Source: Clostridium sp. CAG:1024
GTDB taxonomy: Bacteria > Bacillota > Clostridia > Christensenellales > CAG-138
Reading direction: 5' to 3'
DNA: 5,152 bases
Assembly (NCBI GenBank): GCA_000432015.1
Contig: HF985529.1
Span: 285 to 5,436, forward strand
In this document: positions 1 through 5,152 of the stretch, one piece after another
Layout: every line of letters begins with the position of its first letter
Position numbering within the stretch: the stretch's first letter is position 1
The notes under the pieces: generated by a model
The model's input: the letters and a program-made list of their open reading frames with translations, nothing else
The model's database searches: none
What the model was told of the DNA's origin: nothing
Translations under genes and position numbers: made by a program

Positions 1-125
1 TGCCCGCGAGGCTCCCCCGTCCCCGCGACGGAAACGGGGACTGCCGCCGTTTCCAGCGGTTTTCCGCATTCGCTGCAAAACTTCAAGCCTTCCGGCAATT
101 CCGTATGACAAAAAGGACAGATCAT
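1..125 (-). CDS. Zinc-ribbon domain protein, N-terminal part only (runs off the left edge)
   Basis: The first 41 residues of a gene that continues beyond the window are visible. The start is ATG at 125, chosen because a perfect GGAGG lies 9 nt upstream and a good promoter stands behind it. The protein opens MICPFCHTELPEGLKFCSEC, giving Cys3-x2-Cys6-x10-Cys17-x2-Cys20. This is the classic short zinc ribbon at the N-terminus of many Firmicutes proteins of otherwise varied function. After the ribbon, residues 23-41 are rich in Ala, Val, Pro and Gly, like a flexible linker to a following domain or membrane segment. The ribbon probably binds one zinc ion structurally. It does not identify the protein's job, because the same module precedes membrane proteins, FHA proteins and hypothetical proteins. 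No signal peptide is seen. I am confident that the gene and ribbon are real but do not know the function. Confidence 0.82.
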   Translation of the reverse strand, partial: MICPFCHTELPEGLKFCSECGKPLETAAVPVSVAGTGEPRG

Positions 126-134
126 TTCGATATT

Positions 135-139
135 CCTCC
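135..139 (-). promoter_or_regulatory. Ribosome-binding site of the zinc-ribbon gene
   Basis: GGAGG on the minus strand sits 9 nt before the ATG at 125. It decides the start of the zinc-ribbon gene, which is otherwise represented only by a short fragment at the window edge. Confidence 0.8.
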
Positions 140-160
140 GATTTCATTCCGCTTTTTTCG

Positions 161-190
161 AGTATACCGCAAAACACGTGCAGCCGTCAA
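161..190 (-). promoter_or_regulatory. Sigma-A-type promoter of the zinc-ribbon gene
   Basis: Read on the minus strand, TTGACG (185-190) and TATACT (161-166) are separated by 18 nt. Each differs from the consensus hexamers TTGACA and TATAAT by one base. The -35 box overlaps the TGA stop of the upstream acetyltransferase gene (187-189). Transcription would begin near 153-155, leaving a leader of about 30 nt with the GGAGG site. No hairpin with a T-run separates this promoter from the pheT-acetyltransferase unit, so read-through from upstream may add to expression. Confidence 0.7.
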
Positions 191-663
191 TCGTTCCCAT
201 AGGGGAGCGCGAAACGGTAGAGATATGTCGTTCGCTCGCCCTCCAGATAGCGGTCGTTATCCGGAGGGATCGCCAGCGGTCCGAGCCGTACACCGCAGAG
301 CTTTTCGCAAACGCGCTGCGAGGAACGGTTTTCCGTGTTGACGGCAATCAGCACATAGGGCATTTCGTGCAGCGCAGCAACGCCGAACAGAAGTTTAACG
401 GCCTCGCCGGCATAGGAATGTCCGCGATGGGGCGGATATACGGCGTAGCCGATGTTACCGCCCCAATAGGTGCCTTCGTTGTATCCGATCCGCAGATCCG
501 TAATGCCGACAACGATGTCGTCCGTTTTTCGCCGCATCTCAAAATGGTAGGCCGGAACCCAGCGCTTCACCGGGTCGGCAGCCGCTGTTCGAACGAGCGA
601 CAGCCGAATCGTTTCACCCTCTAACGCCAGCATGTCGGCAGGAATGAATCCGCGAAAATCCAT
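187..663 (-). CDS. GNAT-family N-acetyltransferase (RimJ/RimL-like)
   Basis: This complete 158-residue protein has the size of a single GNAT domain, which transfers an acetyl group from acetyl-CoA to an amine on a protein, antibiotic or small molecule. Visible family marks include a beta strand followed by the acetyl-CoA loop 'PPHRGHSYAGEAVKLL' (residues 77-92), matching the motif A pattern R-x-x-G-x-A but with Ser83 in place of the usual Gly. Motif B follows as 'VNTENRSSQRVCEKLCGV' (108-125), matching the N..S.R..EKLGF pattern of the RimJ/RimL type. The substrate cannot be read from the sequence. The ATG lies 3 nt after the pheT stop with no Shine-Dalgarno site in front, so translation probably depends on ribosomes finishing pheT. 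An internal ATG at residue 11 also lacks a ribosome site. The gene most likely shares the T-box-controlled pheS-pheT transcript, since no promoter or terminator is seen between them. Confidence 0.85.
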   Translation of the reverse strand: MDFRGFIPADMLALEGETIRLSLVRTAAADPVKRWVPAYHFEMRRKTDDIVVGITDLRIGYNEGTYWGGNIGYAVYPPHRGHSYAGEAVKLLFGVAALHEMPYVLIAVNTENRSSQRVCEKLCGVRLGPLAIPPDNDRYLEGERTTYLYRFALPYGND

Positions 664-666
664 GGT

Positions 667-1048
667 TCAGCTGCGGAGCGGCGCACCGCCCAGTTCGAGC
701 GAGCGGATGATCGCATCCATGGCCGAACGGATCTCCTCATCGCATAGCGTGTGATCTTCCGCCCGAAGTGTGAACGTGTAGGCCATGCTTTTTTTGCCGA
801 GAAGCACACCCGCGCCGCTGTATACATCGAACAGATTGACATTTTCGATGATGACCGGCGTGTCCGCACGGAGGATCAGCTCCGTGAGCGCCGCGTTCTC
901 AACATCGCGATCCACGACGACTGCAAGGTCGCGCTGCACAACGGGATAGCGCGGCAGCGGCGAGAACTTTTTCGTGCCGGTCGATTCCTTCAGCAGGGTC
1001 GACATGGACAGTTCGGCGGCATACACCGGGCAGCCGATCCCCCACGCG
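667..1048 (-). pseudogene. pheT: PheT C-terminal part (FDX-ACB anticodon-binding domain), displaced to another frame
   Basis: This stretch encodes the last 127 or so codons of PheT, out of frame with the main part because of the duplication at 1049-1088. In the continuing frame it reads 'AWGIGCPVYAAELSMSTLL', then the ferredoxin-fold anticodon-binding domain. Family signatures are plain: 'PRYPVVQRDLAVVVDRDV', 'ENVNLFDVYSGAGVLLGKKS', 'MAYTFTLRAEDHTLCDEE', and a C-terminal LR followed by Ser and TGA at 667-669. In PheRS this domain of the beta subunit contacts the anticodon region of tRNA-Phe. Nothing in it is degraded: there are no stops and the conserved residues are intact, so the disruption is recent or artificial. 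A GTG at 1024-1026 could in theory restart translation, but I see no ribosome site for it. The full gene would span 667-3083 and encode 798 residues once one 20-bp copy is removed. Confidence 0.85.
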
Positions 1049-1088
1049 CCTACAACGTCGGGATGCAGCCGACAACGGCGGGATGCAG
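1049..1088. repeat. 20-bp imperfect tandem duplication inside pheT, causing a frameshift
   Basis: Two directly abutting 20-bp units, 1049-1068 and 1069-1088, match at 18 of 20 positions. The differences are 1051 T versus 1071 G and 1058 T versus 1078 G (plus strand). On the coding (minus) strand the upstream copy reads Leu-His-Pro-Ala-Val-Val-Gly and the downstream copy, in its own proper frame, Leu-His-Pro-Asp-Val-Val-Gly. This is the conserved 'GELHP-x-V' segment of PheT. Because 20 is not a multiple of three, the second copy is read out of frame and yields a TAG at 1050-1052. Deleting either unit restores the full reading frame. Confidence 0.93.
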
Positions 1089-3083
1089 CTGACCCATTTC
1101 GCCGATGACCGCGCCGGACGTTGCAATGAGCCTTGCGGCACGGCCGGGCTGGAAGTACGGACGCTCGGTCGCTTCATAGCGCACGGGCTGCATCGCGCAG
1201 GCGGAGAACAGCGTTTCGAGCGAGCCTTTCAGCGTGAAGAAGCTCTCATTATCTCCGAAATACAATACGCCGAGCTTTTTGCGCTCCTCGGGCAGCGTCG
1301 GGTTGTTGTCAAAGTGAACGTTGCCTACCTCAAAGAATCGGCCTTGACCGGTGCGGCGGTTCAGATTGCGCGCCGCGGAGTCCAGCATTCCCATGTACAG
1401 CGTTGTGCGCATGAGACTTTGGTCCTCGCCGAACGGATTCAGGATTCTGACCGCCTGACGCAGCTCGTCGTTCTGCGGGATGCGGAGTGCATCGAGCGCC
1501 GCAGGGCCGGTAAAGTTATAGTTGTACATCTCGTAAGCACCCTCGGACACCATGGTATCCTTTGTTAGATCCTCGAGACGGTATTCCGGTCCGAGGCCGC
1601 CGCGGAACGTGTCGCCGCGCATGAGGGTCGGCGCGATGTTGTAGTAGCCGTATACGCGCGCGATCTCCTCTGCAATATCCCAATCCGCCTCAATACCGCT
1701 TTCAATATCCGTGCGAAAATGCGGCACCTTTACAAGCAGTTTGTTGATGAGCGGAATGCTGTCGATACCGATGCTCCGCAGCATCTTTGCCATGTCGATC
1801 GCCGACAGGTCAAGCGCAAGAAGCTTGTTGACGTGCTCAACGTCGATCTTGACCTCACGCTCCTTTGTGGAAACGGCGCATACGTCGATCGTTTGGCCGA
1901 CAACTTTGCCTGCGCCGAGATCCTCGACCAGCTCGATGGCGCGGTCGAGCGCCAGCTCTGCGTTGACTGGTTCAACGCCTTTGATAAAGCGTGCGGCCGC
2001 ATCCGTGGTGTGCCGAAGCACACGCGCCGTGCGGCGGATGTTGCTGCCCTTAAAGACCGCAGCCTCAAAGAGAACGGCTTTCGTGTTCTCGGTAATCTCG
2101 GAGTTTTGCCCGCCCATGACGCCTGCAATGCCGACGCCCTTTTCAGGATCCGCAATGAGTAGCATTTCGGGATCGACCGCGCGTTCCTTGTCGTCGAGCG
2201 TGGTAACGATCTCCCCCTCATGCGCGTTGCGCACGATAATGTGGCCGTCCTTGACACAGGCAAGGTCAAAGGCATGCATGGGATGTCCGTATTCGACCAT
2301 GACAAGGTTTGTGATGTCCACGATATTGTTGATCGGCCGCAGACCGACGCTGCGGAGCTTTTTCTGCATCCAGGCGGGGGACGGCTCGATCTTGATGTCC
2401 GTAACGACGCGCGCACAGTAGCGCGGGCAAAGCTCGGCATTCTCGACCGTTACGCTCGCATATTCGGCTTCGTCGCCTTCGCCCGCCACAGGCTCGATGA
2501 TCGGCTCAAGAAACGCTTGACCGAGCGCGGCGGCTGCCTCGCGGCAGATCCCGATGATGGAAGCGCAGTCGGGACGGTTCGGGGTAAGCTCAATATCGAA
2601 CACAACGCTGTCAAGACCGACGGCCGTTGCAATGTCCTGCCCGAGCGGATGCTCTTCCTGCAAGATCAGAATGCCGTGGACTTCACTGCCCGGATAGTCC
2701 GCATCGGCGAGACCGAGCTCCGCTCCGGAGCAGAGCATACCGTAGCTGTCCACGCCGCGCATGTTGACCGGCGCCATGGTCTTGCCGTCCAGCACCGCGC
2801 CCACGAGCGCCACTGGTACAAGATCGCCCGCATGAACGTTCTGCGCGCCTGTGACGATCTGGAGCGTCTCTTTGCCCACATCGACTTGACAAATGTTCAG
2901 ATGATCGGAGTTTTCGTGCTTTTTGATATCGAGCACCTTTCCGACGACCACGCCGGAAACGCCGGGAAGTTCGGGATCGATGGAGGCGATCTCAAAACCG
3001 CGCCACATCATTTTCTCGACGAATTCCTCATTGGTGACGTTGTAATCCACATATTCTTTCAGCCATCTCAGCGGAAGCTTCAT
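1050..3083 (-). CDS. pheT: Phenylalanine--tRNA ligase beta subunit, truncated by frameshift (main part)
   Basis: PheT pairs with PheS in the cytosolic (alpha-beta)2 enzyme that charges tRNA-Phe. The beta chain supplies tRNA binding and the editing of mischarged Tyr. The open frame gives 677 residues against about 795-800 for the bacterial family. In order I see the N-terminal B1 segment (1-40); an OB-fold tRNA-binding domain (about 42-150, with 'KKHENSDHLNICQVDVG'); the B3/B4 editing domain (about 210-385), in which His270, Glu340, Thr360 and Ala362 align by eye with the editing residues of the Thermus enzyme; B5 (about 405-482, 'AEEIARVYGYYNI'); and the catalytic-like B6/B7 domain ending at 'PYFQPGRAARL' and 'GEMGQLHP' (643-668). 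The last nine residues lie in the duplicated segment and TAG follows. The missing anticodon-binding domain lies in another frame at 667-1048. The ATG at 3083 follows a GGGAGG at 9-nt spacing and lies 15 nt after the pheS stop. As encoded, the protein would probably be defective. Confidence 0.93.
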   Translation of the reverse strand: MKLPLRWLKEYVDYNVTNEEFVEKMMWRGFEIASIDPELPGVSGVVVGKVLDIKKHENSDHLNICQVDVGKETLQIVTGAQNVHAGDLVPVALVGAVLDGKTMAPVNMRGVDSYGMLCSGAELGLADADYPGSEVHGILILQEEHPLGQDIATAVGLDSVVFDIELTPNRPDCASIIGICREAAAALGQAFLEPIIEPVAGEGDEAEYASVTVENAELCPRYCARVVTDIKIEPSPAWMQKKLRSVGLRPINNIVDITNLVMVEYGHPMHAFDLACVKDGHIIVRNAHEGEIVTTLDDKERAVDPEMLLIADPEKGVGIAGVMGGQNSEITENTKAVLFEAAVFKGSNIRRTARVLRHTTDAAARFIKGVEPVNAELALDRAIELVEDLGAGKVVGQTIDVCAVSTKEREVKIDVEHVNKLLALDLSAIDMAKMLRSIGIDSIPLINKLLVKVPHFRTDIESGIEADWDIAEEIARVYGYYNIAPTLMRGDTFRGGLGPEYRLEDLTKDTMVSEGAYEMYNYNFTGPAALDALRIPQNDELRQAVRILNPFGEDQSLMRTTLYMGMLDSAARNLNRRTGQGRFFEVGNVHFDNNPTLPEERKKLGVLYFGDNESFFTLKGSLETLFSACAMQPVRYEATERPYFQPGRAARLIATSGAVIGEMGQLHPAVVGCIPTL

Positions 3084-3098
3084 AATCAGTATCCTCCC

Positions 3099-4127
3099 TT
3101 AGAACTGCTTGAGGAAGCGGGCGTCGTTTTCATACTCAAGACGAATATCGTTGATGCCGTACTTGAGGCTCGCAACACGGTCAACGCCAATGCCGAAGGC
3201 CAGCGCTGTCCATTCCTTTGGATCGTAGCCGCAGTTTTCCAGCTCGTGCGGGTTCGTGACGCCGCAGCCCAGGATCTCGATCCAGCCCGTGCCCTTGCAG
3301 ACACGGCAGCCCTTGCCGCCGCAAATGGTGCAGCTCATGTCCATCTCGGCGGAAGGTTCCGTAAACGGGAAATAGGAGGGGCGCAGACGCGTCTTGACGT
3401 CCTCGCCGAATACGGCGTGAATGAACGTGTCGAGCGTTCCCTTCAGATCGCCGAGCGTCAGTCCCTTGTCCACGATGAAGCCCTCGATCTGCATAAAGAC
3501 AGGCGAATGCGATGCGTCGACCTCATCCACACGGAAAACGCGCCCGGGCATGATGAGGCGGAACGGCGGCTTCATGGTCTTGAGCGCACGGATCTCGCAG
3601 GGCGAGGTATGCGTACGAAGCACCACCTTGTCGTTGATATAGAACGTGTCCTGCATATCGCGCGCGGGATGATCCGGCGGCAGGTTGAGAAGCGTGAAGT
3701 TGTACTCGTCCAGCTCGATCTCGGGACCGCCGAAGAGCGAAAAGCCCATGCCGACGAGCGCATCGCGGATCTCGCGGTAGGTCTGTGTCATCGGATGCAG
3801 GCGGCCTGTCGGCAGCGTGCGAACACCCGGTGCGGTAACGTCGATACGCTCCCGCTCAAAGCGCGCAGCCTGCGCAGCGGCCTCGAGCGCGGCGCGGCGC
3901 TCGTTCAGCGCGGCCTCGACAGCCTGCTTGACACGGTTTGCTTCCGCACCGACGGCGGCGCGCTCTTCCGGTGCGAGCTTGCCCATCTGACGCAAAATGC
4001 CTGTGAGCTGTCCGGATTTCCCGAGCAGCTGCACGCGAAGCTGTTCGAGCTCTTCCGCGGACTTGCCTGCCTTGAGCTGTTCGATCGCCTCTTCACGAAT
4101 CGTTTTTAGCGATTCCAGTACTGACAT
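3099..4127 (-). CDS. pheS: Phenylalanine--tRNA ligase alpha subunit
   Basis: PheS is the catalytic subunit of the class IIc synthetase that joins Phe to tRNA-Phe through Phe-AMP. It is 342 residues, the usual length, and appears complete. Residues 1-95 form the helical, probably coiled-coil tRNA-binding arm. Class II motif 1 is at 111-129 ('HPMTQTYREIRDALVGMGF'), motif 2 at 197-216 ('VFRVDEVDASHSPVFMQIEG') and motif 3 at 308-324 ('ALAFGIGVDRVASLKYG'). His173 and Ser175 in 'RTHTSP', Gln213 and Glu215 in motif 2, and Phe253 and Phe255 in 'FPFTEPS' align by eye with phenylalanine-pocket residues of the Thermus enzyme. Ala310 aligns with the pocket Ala294 of E. coli. A Cys cluster, C266-x2-C269-x4-C274-x2-C277, suggests a small metal knuckle. 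Met212 replaces the usual His of 'FHQ.EG'. The frame is open upstream to 4223, but that would run through the leader terminator. ATG 4127 has a strong GGAGGAGG site and gives the family N-terminus. Confidence 0.97.
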   Translation of the reverse strand: MSVLESLKTIREEAIEQLKAGKSAEELEQLRVQLLGKSGQLTGILRQMGKLAPEERAAVGAEANRVKQAVEAALNERRAALEAAAQAARFERERIDVTAPGVRTLPTGRLHPMTQTYREIRDALVGMGFSLFGGPEIELDEYNFTLLNLPPDHPARDMQDTFYINDKVVLRTHTSPCEIRALKTMKPPFRLIMPGRVFRVDEVDASHSPVFMQIEGFIVDKGLTLGDLKGTLDTFIHAVFGEDVKTRLRPSYFPFTEPSAEMDMSCTICGGKGCRVCKGTGWIEILGCGVTNPHELENCGYDPKEWTALAFGIGVDRVASLKYGINDIRLEYENDARFLKQF

Positions 4128-4136
4128 GTTTCGATT

Positions 4137-4144
4137 CCTCCTCC
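4137..4144 (-). promoter_or_regulatory. Ribosome-binding site of pheS
   Basis: The minus-strand sequence GGAGGAGG ends 9 nt before the ATG at 4127. It fixes the pheS start against the longer open frame that begins at 4223 inside the T-box element. Confidence 0.88.
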
Positions 4145-4173
4145 TGTTGCTTAAACCAAATTCCGATTCCACG

Positions 4174-4206
4174 AAAAAACGCCTCATCCCGCAAGGGACG
4201 AAGCGT
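4174..4206 (-). terminator. Intrinsic terminator of the pheS T-box leader
   Basis: On the minus strand a 12-bp stem (4195-4206 with 4179-4190) closes a four-base loop, TTGC (4191-4194). Two of the pairs are G-U wobbles, and a run of six T follows (4174-4179). Its 5' arm overlaps the 3' half of the antiterminator (4194-4209), so the two structures exclude each other, as in other T-box leaders. With charged tRNA-Phe this hairpin should form and stop transcription before pheS. It may also stop read-through from the upstream ComEC-like gene. Confidence 0.92.
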
Positions 4207-4220
4207 CGTGGTACCACCCT
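4194..4220 (-). promoter_or_regulatory. T-box antiterminator with tRNA acceptor-end bulge
   Basis: AGGG (4217-4220) pairs with CCCT (4194-4197), and ACGA (4206-4209) pairs with TCGT (4198-4201) around the loop CGCT. The seven-base bulge TGGTACC (4210-4216) lies between the two helices, exactly the canonical layout. The bulge begins UGGU, which can pair with an ACCA tRNA end. This fits the discriminator A73 known for tRNA-Phe. The element shares 4195-4206 with the terminator stem. Confidence 0.9.
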
Positions 4221-4441
4221 CATTTGTAGCCGGCGGCAAAGACCGGATACCTCTTGGCTGTAACGGGCCTGACCCGCCGCAGACTACCGGCAGAACGGAT
4301 GCGCTCCGAACTGCGTTCCCCTGCGATGCTCCGGGGCGAACGGATTCGATGAACCGGCACGCGCGCCGCTTGCAGCGGATGCGGCGCTCTCTGGAGGGGC
4401 GGATCCATCGTTTTCCCCATCATTGCGTTGCAATATATCCG

Positions 4442-5152
4442 TTATTGTACCACCTGCGCGCTCGCGCCGTCAAGCGTGATGTGGATCGTGCCGAGCGTAT
4501 CCGTGCGAAGGAGCATAATGCCGCGCGCCTCCAATCGTGCCAGCACGGTATCGTCCGGCAGCTTTTTCCCTCCGCAGGAAATGACGGCGATCTTCGGTTT
4601 GACGGCGGAGAGAAACTTGTCGCTTGTCGCGCTGCCGTCGCCATGGTCTCCGACCTTTAGAACATCCGCATGCAGGAGACGGTTGGGCAGCGCCTTGACG
4701 GTCATGCGCTCTGCGAGCTTGTGCGCGTCGCCCGCAAGCAGAATGCGGCTATCACCGTAGGCAATACGCAGCATGAGACTACGATCCTCCTCGGATTCAT
4801 ATCCGACGTCGTGCGGCGAGAGTATGCGGAGCTCGACATTTTCTGCCCAGTCAATCACGGAGGTGAAACTCGCCATGACTTCCGTGATCTCAACGTCCTG
4901 CGTTGCGAGCGCCGATCTCAGCGGTTCCGAGAGCGGAGAAGCGGCGCATTCCTTCGTCATATAGCAGGCGCCGACGGCAAAGGTCTCCACGATCTTTGCC
5001 ATGCCGCCGATATGACGTGCGTCCGGCAGACTCACGAATAGGGCGTCGATGCGGCTGACTTCCAACGATTCAAGTAGCGCGATGATCTCGTCCGCGTCGT
5101 TTTCGCTCCCCGCATCTACGAGCATTGTCCTGCCGTCCGCCGCGCGCGCAAA
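4442..5152 (-). CDS. ComEC/Rec2-like metallo-beta-lactamase-fold protein, probably catalytically inactive (C-terminal part)
   Basis: The frame is open to the right edge, so the true start lies outside the window. At least 236 residues are seen, beginning FARAADGRTMLVDAG, which matches the 'dG...LiDaG' strand of the ComEC-type beta-lactamase domain. Numbering from the Met at 5125, other landmarks are 'DALFVSLPDARHIGGM' (27-42), 'SRILLAGDAHKLAE' (126-139), 'LKVGDHGDGSATSDKFL' (156-172) and 'LARLEARGIMLLRTDTLGTI' (195-214). In active members these regions carry SHPDADHIGG, GDA, GHHGS and GHP. Here the first His is Leu, the first DH Asp is Arg, HHGS reads DHGD and the GHP motif is missing, while the fold residues around them are kept. 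Such domains are nucleases or hydrolases when they hold two metals; this one probably does not. It could be a stand-alone, secreted or ComEC-fused protein; the missing N-terminus would tell. Its 3' end contains the pheS promoter. Confidence 0.82.
   Translation of the reverse strand, partial: FARAADGRTMLVDAGSENDADEIIALLESLEVSRIDALFVSLPDARHIGGMAKIVETFAVGACYMTKECAASPLSEPLRSALATQDVEITEVMASFTSVIDWAENVELRILSPHDVGYESEEDRSLMLRIAYGDSRILLAGDAHKLAERMTVKALPNRLLHADVLKVGDHGDGSATSDKFLSAVKPKIAVISCGGKKLPDDTVLARLEARGIMLLRTDTLGTIHITLDGASAQVVQ
4444..4473 (-). promoter_or_regulatory. Sigma-A-type promoter of the T-box-pheS-pheT unit
   Basis: The minus strand has TTGACG (4468-4473), an 18-nt spacer and TACAAT (4444-4449), each hexamer one base from consensus. 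Both lie within the last codons of the ComEC-like gene, whose TAA (4442-4444) touches the -10 box. A start near 4437 gives a leader of about 310 nt, normal for a T-box. A second A/T-rich hexamer, TATATT (4432-4437), has no matching -35 and is less likely. Confidence 0.72.

Larger units (their letters stand above)
4174..4437 (-). promoter_or_regulatory. T-box riboswitch (tRNA-Phe responsive) upstream of pheS
   Basis: This fills the gene-free leader between the ComEC-like gene and pheS. The conserved T-box AGGGTGGTACCACG is at 4207-4220. Stem I can be drawn as GGGG (4415-4418) with CCCC (4333-4336). Above it an internal loop holds TTC at 4338-4340, then a helix pairs 4401-4410 with 4347-4355. 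The distal part carries AGAGAG (4387-4392) and a 7-bp stem, GCGCCGC (4381-4387) with GCGGCGC (4363-4369). TTC is a Phe codon in the specifier position, in agreement with the genes controlled. The family works by reading the tRNA anticodon at the specifier and the free NCCA end at the antiterminator bulge, so uncharged tRNA-Phe permits transcription. The Stem I fold was drawn by hand. The T-box core and the terminator are certain. Confidence 0.93.

Noticed and set aside
19..41. Inverted repeat GTCCCCG / CGGGGAC with a 9-base loop.
   Set aside because: It lies within the coding region of the zinc-ribbon gene, lacks a T-run on either side, and is easily explained by GC-rich codons in a linker.
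1024..1052. Programmed ribosomal frameshifting to join the two parts of pheT.
   Set aside because: I see no slippery heptamer at the junction. A 20-bp diverged duplication explains the shift fully, and pheT is not known to use recoding.
1711..2421. Plus-strand and alternative minus-strand open frames of about 236 codons inside pheT.
   Set aside because: Their Ser/Arg-rich or low-complexity translations have no recognisable domain, and they overlap the conserved editing domain of PheT.
2220..4109. A 629-codon open frame on the plus strand, antisense to pheS and pheT.
   Set aside because: It is a shadow of GC-rich coding sequence on the other strand. It covers two highly conserved genes, resembles no known protein, is rich in His, Arg and Ala as antisense frames usually are, and has no supporting ribosome site that I can see.
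4128..4223. A longer pheS with 32 extra N-terminal residues starting at 4223.
   Set aside because: It would be translated from inside the T-box and across the terminator hairpin, and the extra residues (Arg-rich, MRVVPRRFVPCG) are not part of PheS. ATG 4127 has a strong ribosome site.

Overview
The window reads as one stretch of a fairly GC-rich Firmicutes chromosome, most likely Clostridia (the Oscillospiraceae and their relatives are a reasonable guess; the genus cannot be settled from the sequence). Three things point this way. A class I T-box riboswitch controls a phenylalanyl-tRNA synthetase operon. The Shine-Dalgarno sites are strong GGAGG types at 9-nt spacing. The gene set (pheS-pheT, a ComEC-type domain protein, a zinc-ribbon protein) is typical of that group. 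Every gene I can support lies on the minus strand, so the biological order runs from the right edge to the left.

Right edge (4442-5152): the C-terminal part of a ComEC/Rec2-like metallo-beta-lactamase-fold protein. Its fold motifs are recognisable, but most metal-binding residues have been replaced, so it looks like a pseudoenzyme. Its stop codon touches the -10 box of the next transcription unit. From 4443 down to 4128 lies a leader of about 310 nt. It holds a sigma-A-type promoter, a T-box Stem I with a UUC (Phe) specifier, the T-box/antiterminator, and a competing intrinsic terminator. The leader precedes pheS (342 aa, complete), and pheT follows 15 nt after the pheS stop. Three nt after the pheT stop comes a small GNAT acetyltransferase gene with no visible ribosome-binding site, probably translated by coupling. 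A second promoter, overlapping the GNAT stop codon, drives a gene at the left edge whose first 41 residues form a Cys4 zinc ribbon.

Functionally this is an amino-acid-responsive housekeeping unit. Uncharged tRNA-Phe should bind the leader, stabilise the antiterminator and raise expression of PheS and PheT, the two subunits of the (alpha-beta)2 enzyme that charges tRNA-Phe.

The most notable feature is a break in pheT. A 20-bp imperfect tandem duplication (1049-1088) shifts the frame and ends the protein after 677 residues, just before the C-terminal anticodon-binding (FDX-ACB) domain, which continues intact in another frame. Removing either copy restores a normal 798-residue PheT. The two copies differ at two positions, and each reads sensibly in frame. 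This looks more like two strain alleles joined in series by an assembler than like an old mutation. I see no mobile element, CRISPR array, tRNA or rRNA gene, and no clear new defence or biosynthetic system.
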